This document shows, one piece after another, positions 13,537-20,504 of a DNA stretch of 21,597 nt. The stretch covers positions 1-21,597 of the forward strand of contig CAYZXT010000037.1 of assembly GCA_964482515.1 (NCBI GenBank), read 5' to 3'. Source of the stretch: CAYZXT01 sp964482515 (GTDB taxonomy: Bacteria > Elusimicrobiota > Elusimicrobia > FEN-1173). Under the pieces are notes generated by a model that was given only the letters and a program-made list of their open reading frames with translations, searched no databases and had not been told where the DNA came from. A program made the position numbers and the translations under genes. How positions within the stretch are numbered: the first letter of the stretch is position 1; each line of letters starts with the position of its first letter.

Positions 13537-14703
13537 TTATTTTGTAACGGTCGACAACGTGGCAACCACGCGTCGGTTCTTGGCCCGGCCTTCAGCCGTA
13601 TTATTGTCGGCAATCGGGCGTGAAGAGCCGTACCCCTTCGCCACCAATCGTTCCGCGGCGATTCCGCTTTTTTCGATGAGATATTTCCGCACGGCATCGG
13701 CCCGTTTCTGGGAGAGCGGCTGGCTGGTTTTTTCCGAACCCGCGCTGTCCGTGTGGCCTTCGATCTCGGCCGTAACCGTGGGATATTTCTTCATAAAATC
13801 CGCCACCTTGGCCAGCTCCGCGTCGAACTCCGCTTTGATGACAGCGGAGGACGGGTCAAAAGTGAGCTGCATGTCGATGGACACCTTTTCAGGCAAGGTG
13901 CAGCCTTCCTGATCCACCAGCTTGCTGGCCGGAGTGTCCGGGCACTTATCCAGACCGTCAAATATCCCGTCTTGGTCTGAATCCGACGGGCATCCCTTGA
14001 CGTCAACGACCGCGCCATTGGGGCTGTTCGGGCAAGCGTCCAGATGGTCCCACACACCGTCCCCATCTGAATCGACAAGTTGGGTCGCCGCTTTGGGAGC
14101 TTCAACGGCCTTCTTGACGGGAGCCTTTTCCCCGGGCTTCCCGAAAAACACCGTGGCGTTGACCACGGGAGCCCATATGTTCGCGTACTGCCCGTTCTTT
14201 CCGTTCTTGGCGGCGTAATGATAATTGACCGCCGTGCCCAATGAGAACTGACTCGACAGGAAGTATTCCAAGCCGAGGGCGGCTTTCGGACTCAGCACGG
14301 TCCGACGGCGGGAAGTGGTATTATGGAGCCCGTTCACGACTGCTCCGCCCAACCCGGCGGAAATATACGGCATCAAACGGTGTTCCGGACGGAAAGAGTA
14401 GCGGGCTGAAAGAGTGATAGGTTGCAAACGGATGTCGGTGCGGATCCCATCGGTCCTATCGTTCTTGAGCTTCAGGTTGTCGTAGGCCAGGTCCAGCCCC
14501 CAATTCTTGGTGAGTCCATAGCGAAGCCACCCCCCGAAAGCCGTGCCCATGATGTCTCGATTGGCCAATCTTTTCGGCGCGAAGGCTTCCGCGCCTCCGG
14601 CCACGCCGCCTATTCCCCAACGACCCGTCAAATCCTCGGCCGAAGCGACACCGGTGACCGATGCGATGAATAAAAAAGCAAATAAAACAGAACCCCTTTT
14701 CAT
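13537..14703 (-). CDS. OmpA family outer-membrane protein with thrombospondin type-3 repeats
   Basis: From ATG 14703 the product is 388 residues. Order of parts: signal peptide (1-22, ending VASA), an eight-strand-like barrel (about 23-188), a linker, two calcium-binding thrombospondin type-3 repeats (DSDGDGVWDHLDACPNSP at 211-228 and DSDQDGIFDGLDKCPDTP at 241-258), and an OmpA/MotB peptidoglycan-binding domain (275-385). Marks of the last are EGHTDS at 315-320, LSQKRADAV at 330-338 and GRAKNRRV at 372-379. It anchors the outer membrane to the cell wall. ATG 14703 sits eight bases after GGAG and is preferred to the ATG at 14709, which is too close. It is probably the best-supported structural protein of the envelope block. 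Confidence 0.93.
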   Translation of the reverse strand: MKRGSVLFAFLFIASVTGVASAEDLTGRWGIGGVAGGAEAFAPKRLANRDIMGTAFGGWLRYGLTKNWGLDLAYDNLKLKNDRTDGIRTDIRLQPITLSARYSFRPEHRLMPYISAGLGGAVVNGLHNTTSRRRTVLSPKAALGLEYFLSSQFSLGTAVNYHYAAKNGKNGQYANIWAPVVNATVFFGKPGEKAPVKKAVEAPKAATQLVDSDGDGVWDHLDACPNSPNGAVVDVKGCPSDSDQDGIFDGLDKCPDTPASKLVDQEGCTLPEKVSIDMQLTFDPSSAVIKAEFDAELAKVADFMKKYPTVTAEIEGHTDSAGSEKTSQPLSQKRADAVRKYLIEKSGIAAERLVAKGYGSSRPIADNNTAEGRAKNRRVVATLSTVTK

Positions 14704-14744
14704 GGGCATTTCTCCTTAAGTTGTTTTTGTTTAATTTTGCGAAG

Positions 14745-15167
14745 CTAGGCGATGACCACCGCGCAATGGGCGCAGCGTTTCGCGTTGATCGGAATGGTGG
14801 AAAGGCATTCCGGGCACTGCTTGTCCTTGGGCGCGGCGGGAGCGGATTCCGGTTTTTTTATTAAGCGGTTCATGGCCTTTACCACCAAAAATATGGAGAA
14901 CGCGATGATGGTGAAGTTGATGACGTTGTTGATGAACAAACCGTAGTTGAGAGTAACGGCCTTCGTGTCCGCGGTCGCGGCCTTAAGCGTGAACGCCAGT
15001 TCGCTGAAGTCCACCCCGCCGGTCAGCACGCCGATGGGCGGCATGATGACGTCCGTCACCAGGGACGAAACGATCTTCCCGAAAGCGCCGCCGATGACGA
15101 CGCCGACAGCCAAGTCCACCACGTTCCCCCGCATCGCGAATTCCTTGAATTCTTTCAACATGGACAT
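14745..15167 (-). CDS. mscL: Large-conductance mechanosensitive channel MscL with C-terminal zinc ribbon
   Basis: The product is 140 residues. The N-terminus MLKEFKEFAMRGNVVDLAVGVVIGGAFGKIVSSLV is the conserved first helix of MscL; IMPPIG follows, then a second transmembrane helix near 77-97. The channel opens under membrane tension and releases solutes in hypo-osmotic shock. An extra C-terminal tail carries C118, C121, C132 and C135 (CPEC...CAHC), a zinc-ribbon-like pattern not part of the basic E. coli channel. ATG 15167 has GGAGG five bases upstream. It lies 87 bases downstream of the PorV-like gene and 41 bases upstream of the OmpA start on the same strand. Confidence 0.95.
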   Translation of the reverse strand: MSMLKEFKEFAMRGNVVDLAVGVVIGGAFGKIVSSLVTDVIMPPIGVLTGGVDFSELAFTLKAATADTKAVTLNYGLFINNVINFTIIAFSIFLVVKAMNRLIKKPESAPAAPKDKQCPECLSTIPINAKRCAHCAVVIA

Positions 15168-15254
15168 AATGCCCTCCTTGAAATAATAACCGCCGCGCCG
15201 CGTGAAGCTGGCCGGTATTAGACCACATTTTTATTGAACCGGGAAGGACGCCCG

Positions 15255-16784
15255 TCAGCGGCGGAGGGAATTAAGCTCCGACTCAAGGGCCGTCGTATCC
15301 AACCCGAAGGGTTTGTATTTCTTGATGATGCGGTCCAGCAGGATGGCCCGCTCCTCGGGACTCGTGCCCGTTTGGACGATCTTTTGATAGTAGGCCACGG
15401 CCAGGCCATAATCTTCCGCGACCTTCTTGTTCTCGTCCTGCAGGCGGGACAGCTCCCGCCGGACGGCCGACAGGTCGATGCCTTTGTTCTGGAACTTCGC
15501 CAGGATCGCCTGGAGGTTGTCCACCCGCGCCTCGACGGCGACGCCGCTCTTCACCTGATAGGCGTAGAACTTCAGCGCCTCGGTGTAATCCATCAGGTCC
15601 TTCGCGGAAACGACCGGCCGCGCGGGCTTGGCCGGCGCAACGGGCTTGGGTTCCTCCACTTTTTCGGGCAGGGGAGGCAATATCGGCTTCGGCGGCGCCC
15701 GCATCCCGCTCTTGTCCAAAAGCGCCTGGATCTTCTTCTTGAGATCGGCGATCTCGTCTTCGGCCTTGAGCCGGGCCTTGCGTTCGCGGTCCAACTGTAT
15801 TTCAAGCGGGTCCAGCGGCGGCGGGCCGAAGCGCACGGTGAAAGTCAACAAGTGCGACCCGAAGCTGTCCAAATCTCCCAGGGGATAATCGAAGGCGTAA
15901 TCGAGCTGGACGGGCTCCCGCCGGAAACCCAGGCCCATGGCAATACGGTGGGCCGAGCGCGTCCCCGTCCCCAGCCCGGCCCGCAATCCCATCCCGTTGA
16001 AAAACCATCGTTCGCCGCCCAGGGCGAACCCCTGCTCCCAGCGTCCGTTGTATTGGGATTCCGTCATCTGGAAGGAAACCGCCGCGATGCGGGTCCAGCG
16101 CTCCACGGCGAGGGCGATGGAGGAGGGGACCTTGTCGCTGCCCGAAACGCCGATGTTCGGCTGGTTGATGTTCCGCAGCATGGCCGCCACTATATAATGG
16201 GAGGTGATATTGTATTGCGCGCCGAGGTCCAGGGCCACGACGCTTTTGGATTTGCCGGCCGCGATGGTGTCCGGCGCGCCCAGGGAAACGCCCGAATCGT
16301 CCACGGCGCTGGCCGAGTAGGCGTCGGAACCGAACTTTTTCCCCAAGGACTTGATCGTCCCGCCGAAATTCCATTTTTCCCGGACGCGCCCATAGGACAG
16401 CCCGTAGGTGTTTTCCGTGTAGAGGCTGGAAAGCCCTTGGCGGACGTAGCTCACGCCCAGGACGCCCGCGTCGCCGCCGCTCAGGGGATGGGCATAGCCC
16501 ACGAACTGCCGCCCCAGGTTGGAGTTGTCGTCCAACCCCCAGAAAAGCCGGCTGTAGGTGGCGGAAAGCTCAGGCCGCCGGATCCGGCCCAAGCCCGCGG
16601 GATTGTAATAGACGGAAAGCGCGTCGTCCGCCGCCGCGATGTAGGCCCCGGCCATTCCCGCGGCCCGGGCGCCCACAGCCAAATCCTCAAAAGACGCGGA
16701 CGCCGTAGCGGAGAGAGCGGCGCAAGACAAAAAAAGGATGGATGCGTATTTTTTTTTGATTCGGATTGTGAAAAGGAAAGTCAT
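15255..16784 (-). CDS. PorV/PorQ-like outer-membrane protein with coiled-coil and helical repeat tail
   Basis: The product is 509 residues. A signal peptide covers about the first 30. The next ~305 residues form a FadL/PorV-like barrel: ARAAGMAGAYIAAADDALSVYYNPAGLGR is the PorV/PorQ/UPF0164 opening, and the barrel ends near LLTFTVRFG. A coiled coil (about 337-375), a Pro-rich linker and a helical C-terminal region follow. The last region holds two similar ~31-residue units, at 419-449 (GIDLSAVRREL) and 478-509 (GLDTTALESEL). PorV-type proteins act as shuttles or receptors in type IX secretion and also occur as general transport barrels. ATG 16784 follows the FlgD-like gene stop by five bases without its own ribosome site, so translation is likely coupled. 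A run of nine A lies in the signal-peptide codons. Confidence 0.82.
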   Translation of the reverse strand: MTFLFTIRIKKKYASILFLSCAALSATASASFEDLAVGARAAGMAGAYIAAADDALSVYYNPAGLGRIRRPELSATYSRLFWGLDDNSNLGRQFVGYAHPLSGGDAGVLGVSYVRQGLSSLYTENTYGLSYGRVREKWNFGGTIKSLGKKFGSDAYSASAVDDSGVSLGAPDTIAAGKSKSVVALDLGAQYNITSHYIVAAMLRNINQPNIGVSGSDKVPSSIALAVERWTRIAAVSFQMTESQYNGRWEQGFALGGERWFFNGMGLRAGLGTGTRSAHRIAMGLGFRREPVQLDYAFDYPLGDLDSFGSHLLTFTVRFGPPPLDPLEIQLDRERKARLKAEDEIADLKKKIQALLDKSGMRAPPKPILPPLPEKVEEPKPVAPAKPARPVVSAKDLMDYTEALKFYAYQVKSGVAVEARVDNLQAILAKFQNKGIDLSAVRRELSRLQDENKKVAEDYGLAVAYYQKIVQTGTSPEERAILLDRIIKKYKPFGLDTTALESELNSLRR

Positions 16785-16789
16785 TCGCG

Positions 16790-17191
16790 CTAGCGCGCCA
16801 ACACCACGGTGCCGGTGGCGGACGCATCGCCCACCTGCACCTTATAAAGGTAAACGCCGCCGGGAAGGGCGCGGCCGTTGCGTTTCCCGTCCCAGGTCAG
16901 CGTCGTGTCCGGGGAGCTCGCCAAGGGGGTCAGCGTGCCGACGCGGCCGCCGCTGGCGTCGAAGACTTCGCCTTTGATCGGCAGCACGGCGGGGTTGTCG
17001 AACTGGAAGATCACGCGGTCGTTCCGGCCGTCATTGTTCGGGGTGAAAATACGCGGGTAAACCTGCGTCAGGGTGGCGGCGCCGAGGGAGACCGCCTTAA
17101 AAGGGGGCGGCGTTTGCTTTTTCGCGGACGCGGCAAACAGGGCCGCGGGCAGGAATCCGATCATCGCAAGGACAAAGAGTCTTCGTTTCAT
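16790..17191 (-). CDS. Secreted FlgD-like/CHU_C-like domain protein
   Basis: From ATG 17191 the product is 133 residues: a signal peptide (MKRRLFVLAMIGFLPAALFAASA) and one domain. RIFTPNNDGRNDRVIFQFDNP is the motif of gliding-motility/type IX sorting C-terminal domains, and TWDGKRNGRALPGGVYLYKV is the FlgD Ig-like ending. Such a domain normally sits at the C-terminus of long exported proteins; here it is nearly the whole protein. It precedes the PorV-like gene by five bases in one operon, so a partnership at the outer membrane is plausible. ATG 17191 has AAGGA five to six bases upstream; the longer frame to 17221 has no signal before that. It is driven by the promoter at 17231-17259, divergent from lexA. 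Confidence 0.82.
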   Translation of the reverse strand: MKRRLFVLAMIGFLPAALFAASAKKQTPPPFKAVSLGAATLTQVYPRIFTPNNDGRNDRVIFQFDNPAVLPIKGEVFDASGGRVGTLTPLASSPDTTLTWDGKRNGRALPGGVYLYKVQVGDASATGTVVLAR

Positions 17192-17230
17192 ACCGATCCT
17201 TTCCGAATTATCTTCAGGCAACGCGTTTTC

Positions 17231-17259
17231 ATCATACTGATTCGCCGCGCATAAGTAAA
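17231..17259 (-). promoter_or_regulatory. Sigma-70-type promoter for the FlgD-like/PorV-like operon
   Basis: On the minus strand TTTACT (17259-17254) and TATGAT (17236-17231) are separated by exactly 17 bases. Transcription would start near 17224. It runs away from the lexA promoter, the two -35 elements lying about 20 bases apart. Confidence 0.62.
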
Positions 17260-17278
17260 CATTGACGCGTGGAAATAC

Positions 17279-17307
17279 TTGACAAATGTTTTATACGAAT
17301 GTATGGT
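17279..17307 (+). promoter_or_regulatory. lexA promoter, start at or near the ATG
   Basis: Consensus TTGACA (17279-17284), a 17-base spacer and TATGGT (17302-17307) form a sigma-70 promoter. A start about seven bases after the -10 falls on the ATG at 17314, so the mRNA would have no leader. No Shine-Dalgarno sequence precedes the ATG. Confidence 0.6.
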
Positions 17308-17310
17308 ATA
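17292..17310. promoter_or_regulatory. Candidate LexA operator (SOS-box-like inverted repeat)
   Basis: TATAC (17292-17296) and GTATA (17306-17310) are mirrored around nine bases, and ATAC-N4-GTAT (17293-17304) is nested within. The site overlaps the lexA -10, a usual place for self-repression. It is neither the E. coli CTG-N10-CAG box nor the Gram-positive GAAC-N4-GTTC box; LexA sites vary between phyla. Confidence 0.35.
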
Positions 17311-17313
17311 GCC

Positions 17314-17916
17314 ATGACAAACGAACTTACCCAGCGGCAGAAAAAAGTATTGGACTACATCACCCGGCAAGTGGACGGAGCGGGGATGCCTCCCACCATC
17401 CGCGAAATCGGCGCCCAGTTCTCCATCTCCATCGGCACGGTCCAGGGCTACCTGCGCGCCCTGGAAAAAAAGGGCGTGATCAAGAAAGCCAAAGAACGCG
17501 CGCGCGGGCTGATGATCTCCGCCCGGAAGTCCATCGGCGCGAAAATCCGCCTCCCCATCCTGGGCCGCGTGGCCGCCGGTAATCCCCTGGAAGCAATTTC
17601 CGATATCGAAGATTACCTTTCCGTGGATGAGCACATCGCCAAACAGGCCAACTTCGTGCTCCGCGTCAAAGGCGACAGCATGATGCCGGAAATGCGCGAG
17701 GGAGACCTGGTCCTGGTCAAGACCGCCAAGACCGCGGACAGCGGCGACGTCATCATCGCCTACCTCGAGGACGACGGCGAAGCCACGGTCAAACGCCTGC
17801 GCAAGCGCGGCGCCCACGCCTACCTGGAACCCGCGAACCCCAAATATTCCCCCATCATGGACAAGCCCTTCAGCGTCGTCGGCAAGGTCACCAGCCTGAT
17901 CCGCACCTTCGCCTAA
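17314..17916 (+). CDS. lexA: LexA repressor
   Basis: From ATG 17314 the product is 200 residues, the usual LexA length. The N-terminal winged helix includes LTQRQKKVLDYITRQ, PPTIREIGAQF and the recognition region TVQGYLRALEKKGVI. The C-terminal S24 peptidase domain has the self-cleavage bond A88-G89 (RVAAGNP), the nucleophile S122 (KGDSMMPEM) and general-base K160 (EATVKRL). LexA represses DNA-damage genes and cuts itself when stimulated by RecA. The recognition helix differs from that of E. coli, in line with a different operator. ATG 17314 is chosen because the promoter at 17279-17307 excludes the in-frame ATG at 17269; there is no ribosome site. It is divergent from the PorV-like operon and 71 bases upstream of an NmrA-like SDR. 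Confidence 0.96.
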   Translation: MTNELTQRQKKVLDYITRQVDGAGMPPTIREIGAQFSISIGTVQGYLRALEKKGVIKKAKERARGLMISARKSIGAKIRLPILGRVAAGNPLEAISDIEDYLSVDEHIAKQANFVLRVKGDSMMPEMREGDLVLVKTAKTADSGDVIIAYLEDDGEATVKRLRKRGAHAYLEPANPKYSPIMDKPFSVVGKVTSLIRTFA

Positions 17917-17987
17917 CGGCGTTTCCGGGAACCAATCCCCCGCCCCGAACGTTCCATCAGCGTAACCAATTCCATCTGGGAGGCACC

Positions 17988-18887
17988 ATGAGCGAAACGA
18001 TCTACGCCGTCACCGGCGCCACGGGACACATCGGCAGGAGGATTTCGGAACAGTTGTTGGCCAAGGGAAAGAAAGTCCGGGTGATCGCCCGCGACGCGGC
18101 CCGGTTGAAACCACTCGCGGACAAAGGCGCCCAGGTCTTCGCCGGTTCCCTGGAAGACGCGGCCTTCGCCGCCAAGGCGTACCAGGGCGCGACTGCCGCT
18201 TTCGTCATGATACCGCCCAACATGACGCCCCCCGACATCCGCGCGTTCCAGAGGAAGATCGGCGAAAACCTCGCCGCGGCCGTTTCCAAAAACGGCGTCA
18301 CCCATGTCGTGACCTTGAGCAGCATCGGCGCCCATCTGCCCCAGGGAACGGGTCCCATCGCCGGGCTGCACGAAAACGAGGAGCGTTTCAACGGCCTGCC
18401 CAACGTCAACATCGTCCATCTGCGCCCCACCTTCTTCATGGAAAACAGCCTGATGAGCATCGGCCTGATCAAATCCGCGGGTATCAACGGCAGTCCCATG
18501 CGGCCGGACCTGACGATCTCCATGATCCACACGTCCGACATCGCGGATGCGGCCGTCAAGTTGCTCGAGGATTTGAAATTCAGCGGCAAGGACGCGAAGG
18601 AACTCCTCGGCCCCAAGGACACCACCATGGCCGAAACGACTTCCATCCTGGGCCGGGCCATCGGCAAGCCGGACCTCAAATATGTCCAGTTCCCCTATGA
18701 AGACGCCCGCAAGGCCATGCTCGGCATGGGGCTCTCCCCCAGCATGGCGGACAGCTACATCGAGATGAACCAGGCGTTCAACGAGGGGTTGGTGAAACCC
18801 CAGGCCAAACGTTCCCCGGAGAACACCACGGCCACGACTTTTGAACAGTTCGCCGAAGAGTTCGCGCAAGCGTATGATCGGAACTGA
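17988..18887 (+). CDS. NmrA-like SDR-family NAD(P)-binding protein
   Basis: The product is 299 residues. TGATGHIG at 9-16 is the glycine-rich dinucleotide loop. VIARDAARL, the later VTLSSIGAH and NIVHLRPTFFMENSL are typical of the NmrA/quinone-oxidoreductase-like group of atypical short-chain dehydrogenases. These act as NAD(P)H-dependent quinone reductases or as redox sensors; which applies here cannot be told. There is no classical Tyr-x-x-x-Lys pair in the expected spot, as usual in the group. ATG 17988 has GGGAGG four bases upstream. It follows lexA by 71 bases and precedes a Cys-rich membrane protein by 17, so it may form an operon with that gene, ending at 19233. Confidence 0.88.
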   Translation: MSETIYAVTGATGHIGRRISEQLLAKGKKVRVIARDAARLKPLADKGAQVFAGSLEDAAFAAKAYQGATAAFVMIPPNMTPPDIRAFQRKIGENLAAAVSKNGVTHVVTLSSIGAHLPQGTGPIAGLHENEERFNGLPNVNIVHLRPTFFMENSLMSIGLIKSAGINGSPMRPDLTISMIHTSDIADAAVKLLEDLKFSGKDAKELLGPKDTTMAETTSILGRAIGKPDLKYVQFPYEDARKAMLGMGLSPSMADSYIEMNQAFNEGLVKPQAKRSPENTTATTFEQFAEEFAQAYDRN

Positions 18888-18904
18888 TTTATCCTGGAGG
18901 GATT

Positions 18905-19180
18905 ATGACTGAAGAACAAAAAGACAAACACGAAGAGAAAGACGGTTGTTGCGGGAAGGGTTCTCACGGAAGCGGGGGATGCGGTTGCTGCGGGAGCCGG
19001 TGCTCCGGCGCCATGAAGTTTTTGCTCGGCCTGCTGCTCGGGCTGCTGCTTGCCGGCGCGGGCTTCTGGCTCTACTCGGCGGGACGCTGCTCGGCTTGGC
19101 GTTCCCACGGCAAGATGGCGATGTCTTGCCCGGTGATGGCGGCGCCCGCCGCCTCAACGCCGGCGGCTCCGGCGCAATAA
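18905..19180 (+). CDS. Small Cys-rich single-span membrane protein
   Basis: The product is 91 residues. A charged start is followed by a Cys/His/Gly cluster with C15, C16, H21, C26, C28, C29 and C33. One transmembrane helix (about 38-58, LLGLLLGLLLAG) comes next, then a short outside segment with C62, H68, C75 and several Met. The cysteine pattern suggests metal binding on the inner side and perhaps Cys/Met metal contacts outside, but I recognise no family. ATG 18905 has GGAGG five bases upstream. It lies 17 bases after the SDR gene and is closed by the terminator at 19198-19233, so coding status is well supported even though function is unknown. Confidence 0.72.
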   Translation: MTEEQKDKHEEKDGCCGKGSHGSGGCGCCGSRCSGAMKFLLGLLLGLLLAGAGFWLYSAGRCSAWRSHGKMAMSCPVMAAPAASTPAAPAQ

Positions 19181-19197
19181 CGCTTCTTCCTCAAAGA

Positions 19198-19233
19198 CCC
19201 CTTCTTCGGCTCCGGCCGGGGAAGGGGTTTTTT
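19198..19233 (+). terminator. Rho-independent terminator
   Basis: CCCCTTC (19198-19204) and GAAGGGG (19221-19227) form the lower stem, with an inner CGGC-TCCG-GCCG hairpin across a two-base internal loop, followed by six T. It ends the transcript of the Cys-rich gene and marks the edge of the high-GC backbone. Confidence 0.9.
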
Positions 19234-19334
19234 ATTGTGGAAACTCTTCAGCCAAAATTCAGAAATCGCTTATACAAGATTCAGGTGGCGCGGCTAGAAT
19301 TCAAGTACAGATTAGCCAACAAATGGAGACCATG

Positions 19335-20504
19335 ATGTGCCGCCGAGTCTTATGCTTTTATCTTCCCATCTTTTTCCTGTTATCGGGCGTTGCATTCTCA
19401 ACGGGGACATTTATCCGTCGACACACCATTTTAATGTATCACTGGTTCTCAAACACTCCCCAGCCGGTTCATCCCAACACCACAGACAAACCATTACGCA
19501 AGACTCAAGCTATTTCACATAGTCCCGCGATACCCACCCCTCAGCCACGCTCGGCGTCCATGCAAGACCTTCTGAATTTACCCGAAGATAAAATCGACAT
19601 TGGGCTGGTTGCTCTCACGCTGGCCAAAGAAATCTATCCAGATATCGATGTCGCTGCCTATTCCGCCAGGATTGACGCCTTGGCCGAGCAGGTTCGCCAG
19701 TTGGCGGGGGGAAGCCAGGGACCGGATTGGAGAGTTCGATGTCTCAACACAACCATTTACCTGAACGAAGGTTATCACGGCAGCCGAGATGCCGTCTTCA
19801 CGCGGAATCCGGAGTATTTTTACATCAATCGCCTCTTGGACACCAAGCAAGGGAATTGCGTGACCATGCCTTTGCTGTATGTTGCGGTCGCGCAGCGCTT
19901 GGGATGGCCGGTTTATCCTGTTACTGTGCCAGACCATTTTTTTGTGCGTTACGTGGACCCAGCTTTGGATCAGCAGAATATCGAAGCGACCAGCGGCGGG
20001 GCCTACGTTTCCGATGAAAGATATGCCAAAGAGTTTACTGTGAGTAAGCTCGGCCGTGATCAGGGAACATACCTCCGCACCATGACCTATCGCGAATTCC
20101 TTGGTGAATTGACGGCAATTAACGCAATTCGATTTGGGCAAAACGGGCAAATGCCAAGAGCGATAACCTATTTAAAACTAGCAGCAGAGTTAAATCCTCG
20201 AAGTATCGGAGCATGGGCGAACTTAACATCCGTCCACAGAGTGATGGCGAATCGCTCGAATGGAACGGAAGCGGGTAAATATCTCGCCCTGGCCGCGAAG
20301 TATTCAAAGAAGCTGGATGAACTGGGATTCGTTCACCCTAACGATGTCCCCATCGCACCAAGCATGGGAGGAGCACCTGTTCAGGGTGAGAATTCGGTCA
20401 TGGTATTCAGTGAGCTGATTTTTTCAAATTCGCCAAACAAGGCGTCCAGTATTCAGAATCCATTTTCGCCAAATAGGGATCCCAATTGGAGGCAGACACA
20501 ATGA
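19335..20504 (+). CDS. Secreted transglutaminase-like (SirB1-type) protein with TPR-like tail
   Basis: From ATG 19335 the product is 389 residues: a signal peptide or anchor (MCRRVLCFYLPIFFLLSGVA), a Pro/Thr-rich linker to about 75, then a SirB1/Transglut_core2-type domain. Its likely catalytic cysteine is C175 in TKQGNCVTMPLLYVAVAQ, the histidine H201 in VPDHFFVRY, and the third site is NIEATSGG (215-222). NTTIYLNEGYHGSR is also typical. Residues about 255-330 look like one or two TPR units. Homologues range from active cysteine hydrolases to inactive scaffolds; the substrate is unknown. ATG 19335 (third of three nearby ATGs) is preferred because GGAG lies six bases upstream. The stop overlaps the next start (ATGA). 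GC is clearly lower than upstream, suggesting transfer. The preceding ~90 bases after the terminator hold only weak promoter-like matches. Confidence 0.75.
   Translation: MCRRVLCFYLPIFFLLSGVAFSTGTFIRRHTILMYHWFSNTPQPVHPNTTDKPLRKTQAISHSPAIPTPQPRSASMQDLLNLPEDKIDIGLVALTLAKEIYPDIDVAAYSARIDALAEQVRQLAGGSQGPDWRVRCLNTTIYLNEGYHGSRDAVFTRNPEYFYINRLLDTKQGNCVTMPLLYVAVAQRLGWPVYPVTVPDHFFVRYVDPALDQQNIEATSGGAYVSDERYAKEFTVSKLGRDQGTYLRTMTYREFLGELTAINAIRFGQNGQMPRAITYLKLAAELNPRSIGAWANLTSVHRVMANRSNGTEAGKYLALAAKYSKKLDELGFVHPNDVPIAPSMGGAPVQGENSVMVFSELIFSNSPNKASSIQNPFSPNRDPNWRQTQ

Noticed and set aside
15234..16793. 519-codon plus-strand open frame over the PorV-like gene
   Set aside because: Antisense shadow of a GC-rich gene; composition is typical of a complement frame and there is no signal or domain.
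17947..17954. GAACGTTC as a Gram-positive-type SOS box upstream of the NmrA-like gene
   Set aside because: The known box needs four bases between GAAC and GTTC; here there are none.
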